A DNA stretch of 14,270 nucleotides, from positions 1 through 14,270 of the forward strand of contig DATFYI010000132.1 of the NCBI GenBank assembly GCA_035315125.1. The letters run 5' to 3'. The notes below the pieces were generated by a model. The model worked only from the letters and a program-made list of their open reading frames with translations, had not been told where the DNA came from and ran no database searches. A program made the position numbers and the translations under genes. Position 1 is the first letter of the stretch. The number at the start of each line of letters is the position of its first letter. Shown piece by piece: positions 6,588 through 13,905 of the stretch. The stretch is from DATFYI01 sp035315125 (GTDB lineage Bacteria; Chloroflexota; Anaerolineae; Anaerolineales; Anaerolineaceae).

Positions 6588-7955
6588 ATGAATGACGTAC
6601 CGCCTGTTGAAATAACCCAGTCTGAAGTCCAGGCCCAACCTCACAGTCGCGAGGCGGAAGAAGCCGTGCTTGGCGCGGTCCTGATTAATGCTGAGACTTA
6701 TTACGATATCGCTCAGTTCCTGGACGCTCAAGATTTTTACATTGTGCGTAATCGCTGGATTTGGGAAGCTTTCAACCATCTCCACGAGCGGCGCGTTCCA
6801 ATGGATTATTTAACGGTCTGCCAGGAGCTGGAGCAGATGAATCATCTCTCTGAAGTGGGTGGACCGGCTTATCTGATGTCTTTGATCAACCAGACCCCCA
6901 CCTCATTACACGCAGATGCCTACGGGCGGATCGTGGAGCAGCACTCAATCCGGCGACGTATGCTGGCTTCGGCCAACGAGCTGGCCAGGCTGGCTTATGA
7001 CCAACAGCACTCGGTCGATGCCATCATGGATGAGGCCGAAAAATCGATCTTTGGGATCAGCGAACGAAGAGTACGCCATGACTTGGAGCCGATCCAGACG
7101 GTTTTGAGCGAAGTGTACGACCGGGTTGACCAACTATCGCGGCGCGATGAAGAAATCTACGGTGTGCCAACAGGTTTGATCGACCTGGATAAACTATTGG
7201 GTGGCCTGCAGAAGTCTGATTTATTGATTGTCGCAGGAAGGCCCGGTTCTGGCAAGACCGGTTTTATGCTTTCGGTTGCCAAAAACGCTGCTCAAAAACA
7301 TAAGAAACACGTCGCCATTTTTTCGTTGGAAATGTCAAACGAACAGTTAGTACAACGCCTGATCGCTCAGGAGACCGGTATCGATACCCAGCGTCTGCGC
7401 TCGGGCAAGCTGTCCGATGAGGAATGGCCGCTGTTCACCCATGCAATTGAAGTTTTAGATGACACTCACATCTTCCTGGATGATACCCCGGCGATTACAC
7501 CATTGCAACTGCGCACCAAATGCCGGCGTATCCATCTGGAATACCAGCTCGATCTGGTGATTGTGGATTACTTGCAATTGATGAACAGTGACACTCGAAC
7601 TGAAAACCGGGTTCAAGAAGTTTCATTCATTTCTCGCAATCTAAAAGTATTGGCCCGCGAGCTGAATGTGCCGGTGCTGGCGGCAGCGCAGCTTTCCAGG
7701 GCGGTCGAGCAGCGCGCCGATAAAAGGCCCGTACTTTCGGATTTACGTGAGTCTGGCTCTTTGGAGCAGGATGCCGATATCGTGATGTTTATCCATCGCC
7801 AGGATATGCTGGAAAAAGAAAGCGCTCGCCAGAATCTTGCCGAATTAATCGTTGCAAAACACCGCAATGGGCCGACCCATCCTGGGATTGAGATGATCTT
7901 CTTAAATAACCTGGCTCGTTTTGAGAACGCTGCCAGCCCTTCTGTCAGACATTAA
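6588..7955 (+). CDS. dnaB: Replicative DNA helicase DnaB
   Basis: Hexameric 5'-3' replication fork helicase, 455 residues, full length. The N-terminal DnaB domain begins at PHSREAEEAVLGAVL (18-32). The RecA-like motor carries Walker A GRPGSGKT (217-224), FSLEMS (245-250), Walker B LVIVDYLQL (323-331), the QLSRAVEQR segment (368-376) and the C-terminal KHRNGPT (424-430) expected for the arginine finger and loop. There is no intein. The start is placed at ATG 6588, which leaves the usual short tail before PHSREAEE; a TTG at 6576 is possible. Neither has a clear ribosome binding site, and a small palindrome lies just upstream. Two genes for likely helicase-loading factors follow directly. Confidence 0.97.
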   Translation: MNDVPPVEITQSEVQAQPHSREAEEAVLGAVLINAETYYDIAQFLDAQDFYIVRNRWIWEAFNHLHERRVPMDYLTVCQELEQMNHLSEVGGPAYLMSLINQTPTSLHADAYGRIVEQHSIRRRMLASANELARLAYDQQHSVDAIMDEAEKSIFGISERRVRHDLEPIQTVLSEVYDRVDQLSRRDEEIYGVPTGLIDLDKLLGGLQKSDLLIVAGRPGSGKTGFMLSVAKNAAQKHKKHVAIFSLEMSNEQLVQRLIAQETGIDTQRLRSGKLSDEEWPLFTHAIEVLDDTHIFLDDTPAITPLQLRTKCRRIHLEYQLDLVIVDYLQLMNSDTRTENRVQEVSFISRNLKVLARELNVPVLAAAQLSRAVEQRADKRPVLSDLRESGSLEQDADIVMFIHRQDMLEKESARQNLAELIVAKHRNGPTHPGIEMIFLNNLARFENAASPSVRH

Positions 7956-7980
7956 CCCAGTAACTCGAAGGAAGACGCAA

Positions 7981-8688
7981 ATGAGCTCGTTTCCTGGTTT
8001 CCCACCCGGTAAGGTGCGCTTTACACCTATACCGGCTCAATTCTTCAGCGAGTTACTGCCTGAAATTGACCATCTGGGCGAGATGAAAGTGACATTGTAT
8101 GCCCTTTGGTTCCTGGATCGACAAGAAGGCAACCTGCGTTATATCACCTATCACGATTTTACTGGCGACGAGCGTTTACTGGCCGGTCTGGCGGTCAGCG
8201 AACAAAATGCACTGGAGGCTCTGGTGGATGCTCTTGAACGAGCCGTACGTCGGGGTAGCCTGTTGGAGGTCCGCACGGATCAATCCAATTCCGCTGAAGG
8301 GGCCGTGTATTTCCTCAACAGCCCACTTGGCCGGGCGGCTTACCAGGCGCTGCGAGCAGGCAAATGGTCACCAGATGCCCAAAATCATCCCCTGGCGCAA
8401 CTTGAGATGGAACGGCCCAATATCTATAGACTTTACGAAGAGAATATCGGCCCGCTGACCCCGATGATTGCCGATTTGTTACGGGATGCTGAAAAGACCT
8501 ATCCATACGATTGGATCGATGAAGCGATTGTCAAGGCCGTTCAAAACAATGCCCGCAAATGGAGTTATATTCAAGCAATACTCCGTTCGTGGCAGGAAGA
8601 AGGACGAGATGGAACCAATCAACAAGACACTCAAAAAGATTACCGCCGCTACATCAATGGGGAGCTCGGTGATCTCATCGAACACTGA
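7981..8688 (+). CDS. DnaD-like replication initiation protein
   Basis: 235 residues with two parts. Residues of about 13-125 look like a DnaD-type winged-helix region (AQFFSELLPEIDHLGEMKVT, then LEALVDALERAVRRGSLLEV). Residues of about 147-206 match the DnaD/DnaB_2 C-terminal domain: NIYRLYEENIGPLTPMIADL, then the signature YPYDWIDEAI and KWSYIQAILRSW. In Firmicutes such proteins remodel origin DNA and help load the helicase. The position between dnaB and a loader-like AAA+ gene fits that role here, by inference. ATG 7981 is chosen because AAGGAAG (7968-7974) lies 6 bases upstream; the frame is open earlier, overlapping dnaB, without a good start. The 3' end overlaps the next gene by 80 bases. 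Confidence 0.85.
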   Translation: MSSFPGFPPGKVRFTPIPAQFFSELLPEIDHLGEMKVTLYALWFLDRQEGNLRYITYHDFTGDERLLAGLAVSEQNALEALVDALERAVRRGSLLEVRTDQSNSAEGAVYFLNSPLGRAAYQALRAGKWSPDAQNHPLAQLEMERPNIYRLYEENIGPLTPMIADLLRDAEKTYPYDWIDEAIVKAVQNNARKWSYIQAILRSWQEEGRDGTNQQDTQKDYRRYINGELGDLIEH

Positions 8689-10039
8689 ACTGGACGTCCG
8701 CAGCTCAACGATGGCCGGGGATCCCAATTGTCCAATCTGCCATGGCATTGGATATATCCACCAGGATTTGCCAGTTGGCCATCCCGATTTTGGCAAGGTT
8801 AAAATTTGCAGTTGCCGCCAGCCTTCCATCGCTCAAACTGCCCAACAGCGGTTGTACCGTTTGAGTAACCTGGATGCATTCGCACAGATGAATTTCGATA
8901 ATTTTAAAACAGAAGGACGGCCCGGTCAGGGGCTCGACCAGATTAATTCTTTGAAGACCGCCTTAAATGTTTCAATCAATTATTCACAAAACCTGAAGGG
9001 TTGGCTGTTATTGAAGGGCGGGTATGGCTGCGGTAAGACGCACCTGGCAGCAGCCATCGCCAATTTTGTAGTCAGTGTCGGCGTGCCAACCTTGTTTTTG
9101 ACCGTCCCAGACCTGCTGGATTGGCTGCGCTTTTCCTATGACGAGACGGGGACATCTTTTGAAGAGCGGTTCGATGAAATCCGCAACATCCAGCTGCTGA
9201 TCTTGGATGACCTGGGCACCCAGAACGCCACCGCCTGGGCAGAAGAAAAACTTTTCCAGATTATCAACCATCGTTACACTAACAAACTGGCAACGGTCAT
9301 CACGACCAACCAGAAGATGGAGGAAATCGATGGACGCATCAGCTCGCGCTTGATGGATCCGGAGCTGGTAACGCCGGTCATTATCAATTCGCCGGATTAC
9401 CGGTCATCTCTGCGTGATAGCAGCCAGTCGCAGGTTTCATCTCTCGAGTACTACTCTAAAAAAACGTTTAAAACTTTCGAGCGGCGCTTGAGCGAAAAAC
9501 TTTCTCCGGAAGAGCAAATAAATCTGGATAGAGCCGTCCAGGATGCCCAACAATTCGCTGATAAACCGAATGGTTGGCTTGTTTTTATGGGTGGTTTTGG
9601 CACCGGCAAGACCCACCTGGCAGCAGCCATTGGAAATTACCGGCACAGCGAAGGCGATGCCCCCATGTTTGTGGTAGTGCCTGATTTATTGGATCACCTG
9701 CGAGCCACATTTTCTCCGAATAGCTCGGTCTCCTACGATAGTTTGTTTGAAGAAGTCAAGAAGACTAAATTATTAATTTTGGATGATCTGGGAACACAGA
9801 GTGCGACGCCCTGGGCACGGGAAAAACTGTACCAGATCTTCAATCACCGTTATATTTCGGAATCCCCTACCGTCATAACAACTTCCCAGCGGTTGGAAGA
9901 TTTAGACCCGCGCTTGAAAAGCCGAATGTCCGATAGTCGTATCTGTAAACTCTACGCCCTGCAAGTGCCGCCTTATCGCGGCAGCGGGATGGAGGTAAAA
10001 CCTCGCCGGGTGCGTAAGACAACAGGTAATTCCATATAA
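8609..10039 (+). CDS. Tandem AAA+ ATPase, DnaC/DnaI-like helicase loader with two modules
   Basis: 476 residues carrying two homologous AAA+ modules in one chain. A likely zinc site comes first: CPIC (41-44) and CSC (67-69). Module 1 has Walker A GGYGCGKT (137-144), Walker B LLILDDLG (196-203), sensor I ITTNQ (231-235) and a candidate arginine finger Arg247 (RISSRL). Module 2 has Walker A GGFGTGKT (328-335), the same Walker B LLILDDLG (388-395), sensor I changed to ITTSQ (Ser426 for Asn) and Arg439 (RLKSRM). Module 2 has its own lead-in segment (TFKTFERRL) but no zinc motif. The expected role is loading or regulating DnaB. ATG 8609 has AGAAGGA just upstream but overlaps the DnaD-like gene by 80 bases; ATG 8711 (MAGDPNCPICHG) is an alternative. 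Usual DnaI and DnaC proteins have one AAA+ module. Confidence 0.9.
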   Translation: MEPINKTLKKITAATSMGSSVISSNTELDVRSSTMAGDPNCPICHGIGYIHQDLPVGHPDFGKVKICSCRQPSIAQTAQQRLYRLSNLDAFAQMNFDNFKTEGRPGQGLDQINSLKTALNVSINYSQNLKGWLLLKGGYGCGKTHLAAAIANFVVSVGVPTLFLTVPDLLDWLRFSYDETGTSFEERFDEIRNIQLLILDDLGTQNATAWAEEKLFQIINHRYTNKLATVITTNQKMEEIDGRISSRLMDPELVTPVIINSPDYRSSLRDSSQSQVSSLEYYSKKTFKTFERRLSEKLSPEEQINLDRAVQDAQQFADKPNGWLVFMGGFGTGKTHLAAAIGNYRHSEGDAPMFVVVPDLLDHLRATFSPNSSVSYDSLFEEVKKTKLLILDDLGTQSATPWAREKLYQIFNHRYISESPTVITTSQRLEDLDPRLKSRMSDSRICKLYALQVPPYRGSGMEVKPRRVRKTTGNSI

Positions 10040-10069
10040 TAATGATCACAATCCAAACTGAGGCCGTTC

Positions 10070-10789
10070 ATGACCGATTTGATTTACCAGACTGACAGTT
10101 ATATCAAAACGTTCACAGCGAAAATCACTGCCATTGATGAAGCCAATCGCGCCGTCTTGCTTGACCGGACCGCCTTCTATCCGGGTGGGGGAGGACAGCC
10201 AGCCGATACTGGCGAGCTGATCATTGGCAACCGTATCTATCCGCTGCCGCGGGCTCGTAAAGCGCCCGAAGGAATCTGGCACAACCTGGCTGGCGAAGAG
10301 CCGTTGCCAGAGCTAGGGTCAGATGTGGAAGGGCGAATTGATTGGGAGCGACGCTACCAGCTCATGCGTACGCATACCGCCATGCACATTTTGTGCGGGG
10401 TAGTCTTTCGCGATTATGGGGCGCAGGTGACCGGCGGCGATATGGAGCCGCTCAAGGGTCGAATGGATTTTGAGTTCGAGAATCTCAGCAAGGAATTGGT
10501 GGGGGTTATTGAAGCAGCGGTAAATGTTGAGGTAAGCAAGGCTCATCCAGTGCGTGTAGATATCCTACCTCGCCAAAAGGCTTTTGAGATTCCTGATCTG
10601 ATCCGCACTAAGATCAATCTGCTGCCGCCTCAGATACAGGTCGTGCGGATTGTTGAGTTGGTCGGTCTGGATTTGCAGGCCGATGGCGGTACCCATGTCC
10701 ACAATACGTCCGAAGTGGGTGCTATGCGGGTGGTAGATTACAAGAGCAAGGGCAAGATCAATAAACGAATTTATGTTGAGCTGGAGTAA
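10070..10789 (+). CDS. alaX: Alanyl-tRNA editing protein (AlaX family)
   Basis: A free-standing homologue of the AlaRS editing domain, which hydrolyses mischarged tRNA-Ala (mainly Ser-tRNA-Ala). 239 residues, AlaX-M-like size. An N-terminal beta-barrel part contains FYPGGGGQPADTG (36-48). The metal site shows HTAMH (His102, His106) and the C-terminal GGTH (His209). The Cys usual before GGTH in many members is Asp205 here (ADGGTHVHNTSEVG), a variant I recall in other bacterial AlaX proteins. It starts 30 bases after the tandem AAA+ gene, with GAGG 6 bases upstream of ATG 10070, so it probably shares the replication transcript. It meets the YbaK-type gene tail to tail after 6 bases. Confidence 0.92.
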   Translation: MTDLIYQTDSYIKTFTAKITAIDEANRAVLLDRTAFYPGGGGQPADTGELIIGNRIYPLPRARKAPEGIWHNLAGEEPLPELGSDVEGRIDWERRYQLMRTHTAMHILCGVVFRDYGAQVTGGDMEPLKGRMDFEFENLSKELVGVIEAAVNVEVSKAHPVRVDILPRQKAFEIPDLIRTKINLLPPQIQVVRIVELVGLDLQADGGTHVHNTSEVGAMRVVDYKSKGKINKRIYVELE

Positions 10790-10795
10790 AACAGG

Positions 10796-11278
10796 TTATT
10801 CTGCCGCAAATTCTCCAACCTCGACCGGATTGAGAGCATTCAGCAAGTCCTTTGATTTCATCATAATAGCCACACCTCGTTCACCTGAGCCGAGCGAGAT
10901 TTCTACTTCGTCTACAACGCTCTGGTCGACCAGGATTCGCATGGCTTGTGGCAGGCCAAACGGTGAGACGGTTCCGATGTGGTAGCCAGTTACCTTTAAG
11001 ACTTCATCTTCGCTGGCCATTGTCAAACGCGAGCGGCCCAGGTAGCGGCGCAGCGCTTTCCAGGAAACCTGTCGGCCACCTGTAATCAACACCATCAAGT
11101 ATTCGTCCTGTTCCAGGCGGAAAACAATGCTGCGTACCACCTGTTCGGGGCGCTGGCTGCGCTGGGTAGCAGCCTCTTCAACGGAGTTAACCGGCTGGGT
11201 ATGGCGAAAGACCCGGTGAGGAATCTGACGGGCATCTAAAATTAGCGCCACCGGTGGTAAATCATCTGGTGTGTTCAT
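10796..11278 (-). CDS. YbaK/EbsC (ProX-like) aminoacyl-tRNA deacylase
   Basis: 160 residues, typical of free-standing YbaK/ProX proteins, which remove the wrong amino acid from tRNA (Cys- or Ala-tRNA-Pro and relatives). It has the N-terminal helix and strand (ALILDARQIPHRVFRHTQPV, 11-30), VVRSIVF (47-53), a central WKALRRYLG and the conserved loop GTVSPFGLP (102-110). The Lys that is catalytic in characterised members (VVK) is Arg49 here, which may alter activity or specificity. ATG 11278 is preceded by a modest AGGTAAGAG. It converges with alaX. Its own promoter must lie in the 143-base gap shared with the divergent secreted-protein gene; I see a possible -10 TACAAT there but no clear -35. 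The tRNA substrate cannot be told from sequence. Confidence 0.9.
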   Translation of the reverse strand: MNTPDDLPPVALILDARQIPHRVFRHTQPVNSVEEAATQRSQRPEQVVRSIVFRLEQDEYLMVLITGGRQVSWKALRRYLGRSRLTMASEDEVLKVTGYHIGTVSPFGLPQAMRILVDQSVVDEVEISLGSGERGVAIMMKSKDLLNALNPVEVGEFAAE

Positions 11279-11421
11279 ATCTCTTACCTGAAGTCTTTAT
11301 GTAGTTTTAATGTCTAATTTACGCATAATTAAGCGCTTATTTATGGTATCTCATAACGAGCGACTTAGAATGATTGTACCAAATAAACAATCTAATCTAA
11401 TCTATTCAGGGAGAAAATAAA

Positions 11422-11871
11422 ATGTATCGCAATCGTATCGTGCTACTATCATTAGTGTTACTGTTAGCGGTAACCTCCTTCGGATTTACCGGCCGTCCTA
11501 ACGCCATGGTCATTAGCATTGACCGTCCGTTGATATGTCCCCACGGTTATCATTTGGTACATGGCACAGGTATATTTTCTTGGACCTGTGTGCAAAATAC
11601 CAGCAATAACGACACACCTTTCATTCAGAATAACCTGGCCACGGTAAAGGTTTCTCCTGAACTGGCCGCTGCGTTGGCGCTTTTTGGTCAACCGGCCGGA
11701 ACGGTGGTTACCAATGTTTCTGGTTTGTATACCGGCACCATTCCGCCTTATTATGAAGTTACCATCGTTGACGGGAATTACGTAAAGACAGTTTATATCG
11801 ACGCCAGGAATGGCAATATCCTGCCACCGCAATATAACCACCCCATATATTCGATCCTAGGTATATATTAA
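11422..11871 (+). CDS. Small secreted protein with PepSY-like C-terminus
   Basis: 149 residues. It begins with a signal peptide (MYRNR, then hydrophobic IVLLSLVLLLAVTSFGF, cleavage plausible near residues 22-28), so it is exported. The mature part contains two Cys (39 in LICPHGYH and 56 in FSWTCVQN) that could form a disulfide. The C-terminal segment PYYEVTIVDGNYVKTVYIDA followed by RNGNIL resembles the strand pair of PepSY-type domains. I do not recognise the family as a whole. AGGGA sits 9 bases before ATG 11422. A terminator hairpin follows the gene, so it is probably a single transcription unit. Confidence 0.75.
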   Translation: MYRNRIVLLSLVLLLAVTSFGFTGRPNAMVISIDRPLICPHGYHLVHGTGIFSWTCVQNTSNNDTPFIQNNLATVKVSPELAAALALFGQPAGTVVTNVSGLYTGTIPPYYEVTIVDGNYVKTVYIDARNGNILPPQYNHPIYSILGIY

Positions 11872-11900
11872 TAAATAATCGTAAAATTTGATCGATCCAA

Positions 11901-11932
11901 TCCCTCCCGATCCAATCGGGAGGGAATTTATT
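11901..11932 (+). terminator. Intrinsic terminator after the secreted-protein gene
   Basis: A perfect 11-bp stem, tccctcccgat (11901-11911) with atcgggaggga (11915-11925), loop cca, then an AT-rich tail (atttatt). It lies 29 bases after the stop codon and before the aldo/keto reductase. The T-run is short, so termination strength is uncertain. Confidence 0.65.
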
Positions 11933-12005
11933 AACCTGAGGGAGACAGATTGGGTTAGAATATTGCAGGCTTTTTTATCATTTCAGATGTTTTCTGGAGG
12001 GATCT

Positions 12006-12989
12006 ATGCAATATCGTACCTTTGGGCGAACGGGTTGGCGTGTTTCCGCCGTCAGCTTTGGAGCCTGGGCAGTTGGCGGAAGCTGGGGCCAGGTGAACGA
12101 TGATGAGTCGATGGCAGCGCTACATAAAGCGGTCGACATGGGTATCAATTATTTTGACACGGCAGATGTGTATGGGGATGGGCGCAGCGAGCAACTGATG
12201 GCACGCCTGCGTAAAGAGCGCAAAGAACCGATCTACATCGGCACAAAGGCCGGGCGTCGCCTGGAACCGCATGTGGCCAGCGGTTACAACCGCCAGAACC
12301 TGACTGCTTTTGTGGAACGCAGCCTGAAAAACCTGAATACCGAACGCATCGATCTGATCCAACTTCATTGTCCACCCTTTGAGGTATATTACATGCCCGA
12401 GACATTTGGGGTACTGGACGATCTGGTGAAGCTGGGCAAGCTGCAATATTACGGGGTGAGTGTGGAAAAGGTCGAGGAAGCGTTGAAGGCAATTGAATAT
12501 CCAAACGTCCAATCGGTGCAGATCATCTTCAATATTTTCCGCCAGCGGCCGGCCGAACTGTTTTTCCAGGAGGCAGTACGTCGTCAAACCGCTGTCATTG
12601 CTCGGGTCCCATTGGCATCCGGTATGCTGACTGGAAAATTGAAGCCAGATACACACTTTGAGCAGGACGACCATCGGGCTTATAACCGGCACGGCGAATC
12701 ATTCGACCGGGGCGAGACCTTCTCCGGCGTAGATTATGAGACCGGCTTACAGGTAGTAGAAGAGTTGCGCCCATTGGTACCGCCAGGTGCCAGCATGGCT
12801 CAATTTGCATTGCGCTGGATTCTGATGTTTGATGCGGTTAGCTGTACAATTCCCGGGGCAAAAAGGCCCTCTCAGGTTGTTGATAACGCACGCGCTGCCG
12901 ATTTGCCGGCACTGACGGGTGCAACCATGGCAACAGTGGAAGAAATTTACGACAGCCGGATACGCCCATTAGTGCATCAATATTGGTAA
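12006..12989 (+). CDS. Aldo/keto reductase
   Basis: An NAD(P)H-dependent oxidoreductase of the TIM-barrel aldo/keto reductase family, 327 residues, usual length. The catalytic tetrad is visible: Asp51 in FDTADVYG, Tyr56, Lys81 in GTKAG and His121 in LQLHCP. The cofactor loop near the C-terminus reads TIPGAKRPSQVVDNARAA (281-298), as in the AKR12/YajO/YghZ-like group. The start ATG 12006 has GGAGGG four bases upstream. It lies after a terminator, so it has its own promoter; I see only a weak candidate (TTAGAAT near 11955). The physiological carbonyl substrate cannot be told from sequence. It ends 2 bases before the 3' end of the YbaK-like pseudogene on the opposite strand. Confidence 0.95.
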   Translation: MQYRTFGRTGWRVSAVSFGAWAVGGSWGQVNDDESMAALHKAVDMGINYFDTADVYGDGRSEQLMARLRKERKEPIYIGTKAGRRLEPHVASGYNRQNLTAFVERSLKNLNTERIDLIQLHCPPFEVYYMPETFGVLDDLVKLGKLQYYGVSVEKVEEALKAIEYPNVQSVQIIFNIFRQRPAELFFQEAVRRQTAVIARVPLASGMLTGKLKPDTHFEQDDHRAYNRHGESFDRGETFSGVDYETGLQVVEELRPLVPPGASMAQFALRWILMFDAVSCTIPGAKRPSQVVDNARAADLPALTGATMATVEEIYDSRIRPLVHQYW

Positions 12990-12991
12990 GA

Positions 12992-13456
12992 TTATTTTCT
13001 GGTCAGTATGACCCTGCCGCTGCTGGCTCGCAGCAGCTCCTGGGAGGCGATTCTGACCAGGGAATTTTCGCTGCTGCCGCCACTTTAGACGAATTCTTTT
13101 TCCAATACACGCGGGTCGATCAGGACTGTGGCTGAATAATCAAAAGAGGGCGTGCCACCACAAGGCTAGCCGGTCAGCGCCAGGATTTCCTCGGGTTTTG
13201 CCAGGCGAGGTGGGGGGATACCCAAGGCGGCGCCGATGTGCTAGCGACTGGCGCGATCTTCTCATTTGACGATCGCAACCAGCATATTCCCGCTGTTGGT
13301 TATAAGGAAGATATTTTTGACAATGTCTTCTGCAGTGGCATACACTGCCTGTGCTGCCTCTGCAACCGAATGACAGGATTGGTCGAACGAAAGATGTTCG
13401 GCCTGAATATGGTTTTCCTGAATAAACGATTTAATTTTATCTTCGTACAGGTCCAA
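12992..13456 (-). pseudogene. YbaK-like aminoacyl-tRNA deacylase pseudogene with four in-frame stops
   Basis: Read from TTG 13456 to TAA 12992-12994, one unbroken frame of 155 codons gives a recognisable YbaK/EbsC-type protein: YEDKIKSFIQENHIQAEHLS, NIFLITNSGNMLVAIVK, HIGAALGIPPPRLAKPEEIL, PCGGTPSFDYSATVLIDPRV, SGGSSENSLVRIASQELLRA. Four codons inside are stops: TGA at 13262-13264, TAG at 13241-13243, TAG at 13166-13168 and TAA at 13085-13087. No frameshift is seen. The start codon also looks lost: no ATG or GTG is in frame, and the frame runs straight on from the stop of the GNAT gene. It belongs to a different branch from the intact YbaK-type gene at 10796-11278. It was probably the last gene of a three-gene operon. 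Confidence 0.85.
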
Positions 13457-13465
13457 TTCATTTAC

Positions 13466-13888
13466 CTAGGACAGTTCGCGTGACATGAGCACCAGATTGG
13501 GTCGCAAGACCCAACCGGTTTGTTTCCAAAAGGCCTGGCCAGCCTGGTTGGCGGAATAGACAAAGATATGGCACTTGTCGATGCCAACGGCTTTCAGGTG
13601 GGACATGCAGTGCTCTACCAGCGCCTGGCCGATGCCCTGGCGGCGGTAGGCCGGCGCAACGGCCAGATGGTGTAGATAACCGCGCCGCCCATCATGCCCG
13701 CAAAGCACAGCGCCGACCAGAAGTGCCTGATCCCGGGCCACAAAGCTGTAACCGGGGTTGCGAGCCAGGTAGGCCGAAATCGCTGGCAGAGTATCGGCTG
13801 CACTCAGACCAATTCCCTCGCAGTTCTGCCAAAGAACGATCACGTCCGGGTAATCCAGGACGGTCATTTCATCATAATGTATGCTCAC
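13466..13888 (-). CDS. GNAT family N-acetyltransferase
   Basis: 140 residues, a single GNAT domain, cytoplasmic, transferring acetyl from acetyl-CoA to an amine. Motif A is clear: LHHLAVAPAYRRQGIGQALV (72-91) with the acetyl-CoA loop RRQGIG. The order of segments (ALWQNCEGIGL-like start, YLARNPGYSFVA, GAVLCGHDGRRGYLHHLAV, then FWKQTGW near the end) resembles the YpeA/RimI-like group. The start is GTG 13888; GGGG about 7 bases upstream is a modest ribosome binding site. It lies 17 bases after the hypothetical gene on the same strand and directly before the YbaK-like pseudogene, whose frame continues past its TAG stop. The substrate is unknown. Confidence 0.9.
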   Translation of the reverse strand: MSIHYDEMTVLDYPDVIVLWQNCEGIGLSAADTLPAISAYLARNPGYSFVARDQALLVGAVLCGHDGRRGYLHHLAVAPAYRRQGIGQALVEHCMSHLKAVGIDKCHIFVYSANQAGQAFWKQTGWVLRPNLVLMSRELS

Positions 13889-13905
13889 GACTTACCCCGC
13901 ACCGG

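Noticed and set aside
8609..10039. IstB-type transposon helper ATPase
   Set aside because: No IstA-like transposase or terminal repeats are nearby, and the gene is embedded between a DnaD-like gene and alaX downstream of dnaB.
10070..10789. Fragment of alanyl-tRNA synthetase
   Set aside because: The frame has its own start, a complete editing domain and AlaX-M length, with no trace of catalytic-domain sequence before it.
11388..11405. Short aatct tandem repeat before the secreted-protein gene
   Set aside because: Only about three units; too short to support a repeat or regulatory call.
12992..13456. Stop-codon readthrough or recoding in the YbaK-like frame
   Set aside because: TGA, TAG and TAA all occur, the start codon looks lost, and other genes in the window use all three as normal stops. 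Decay is the simpler explanation.
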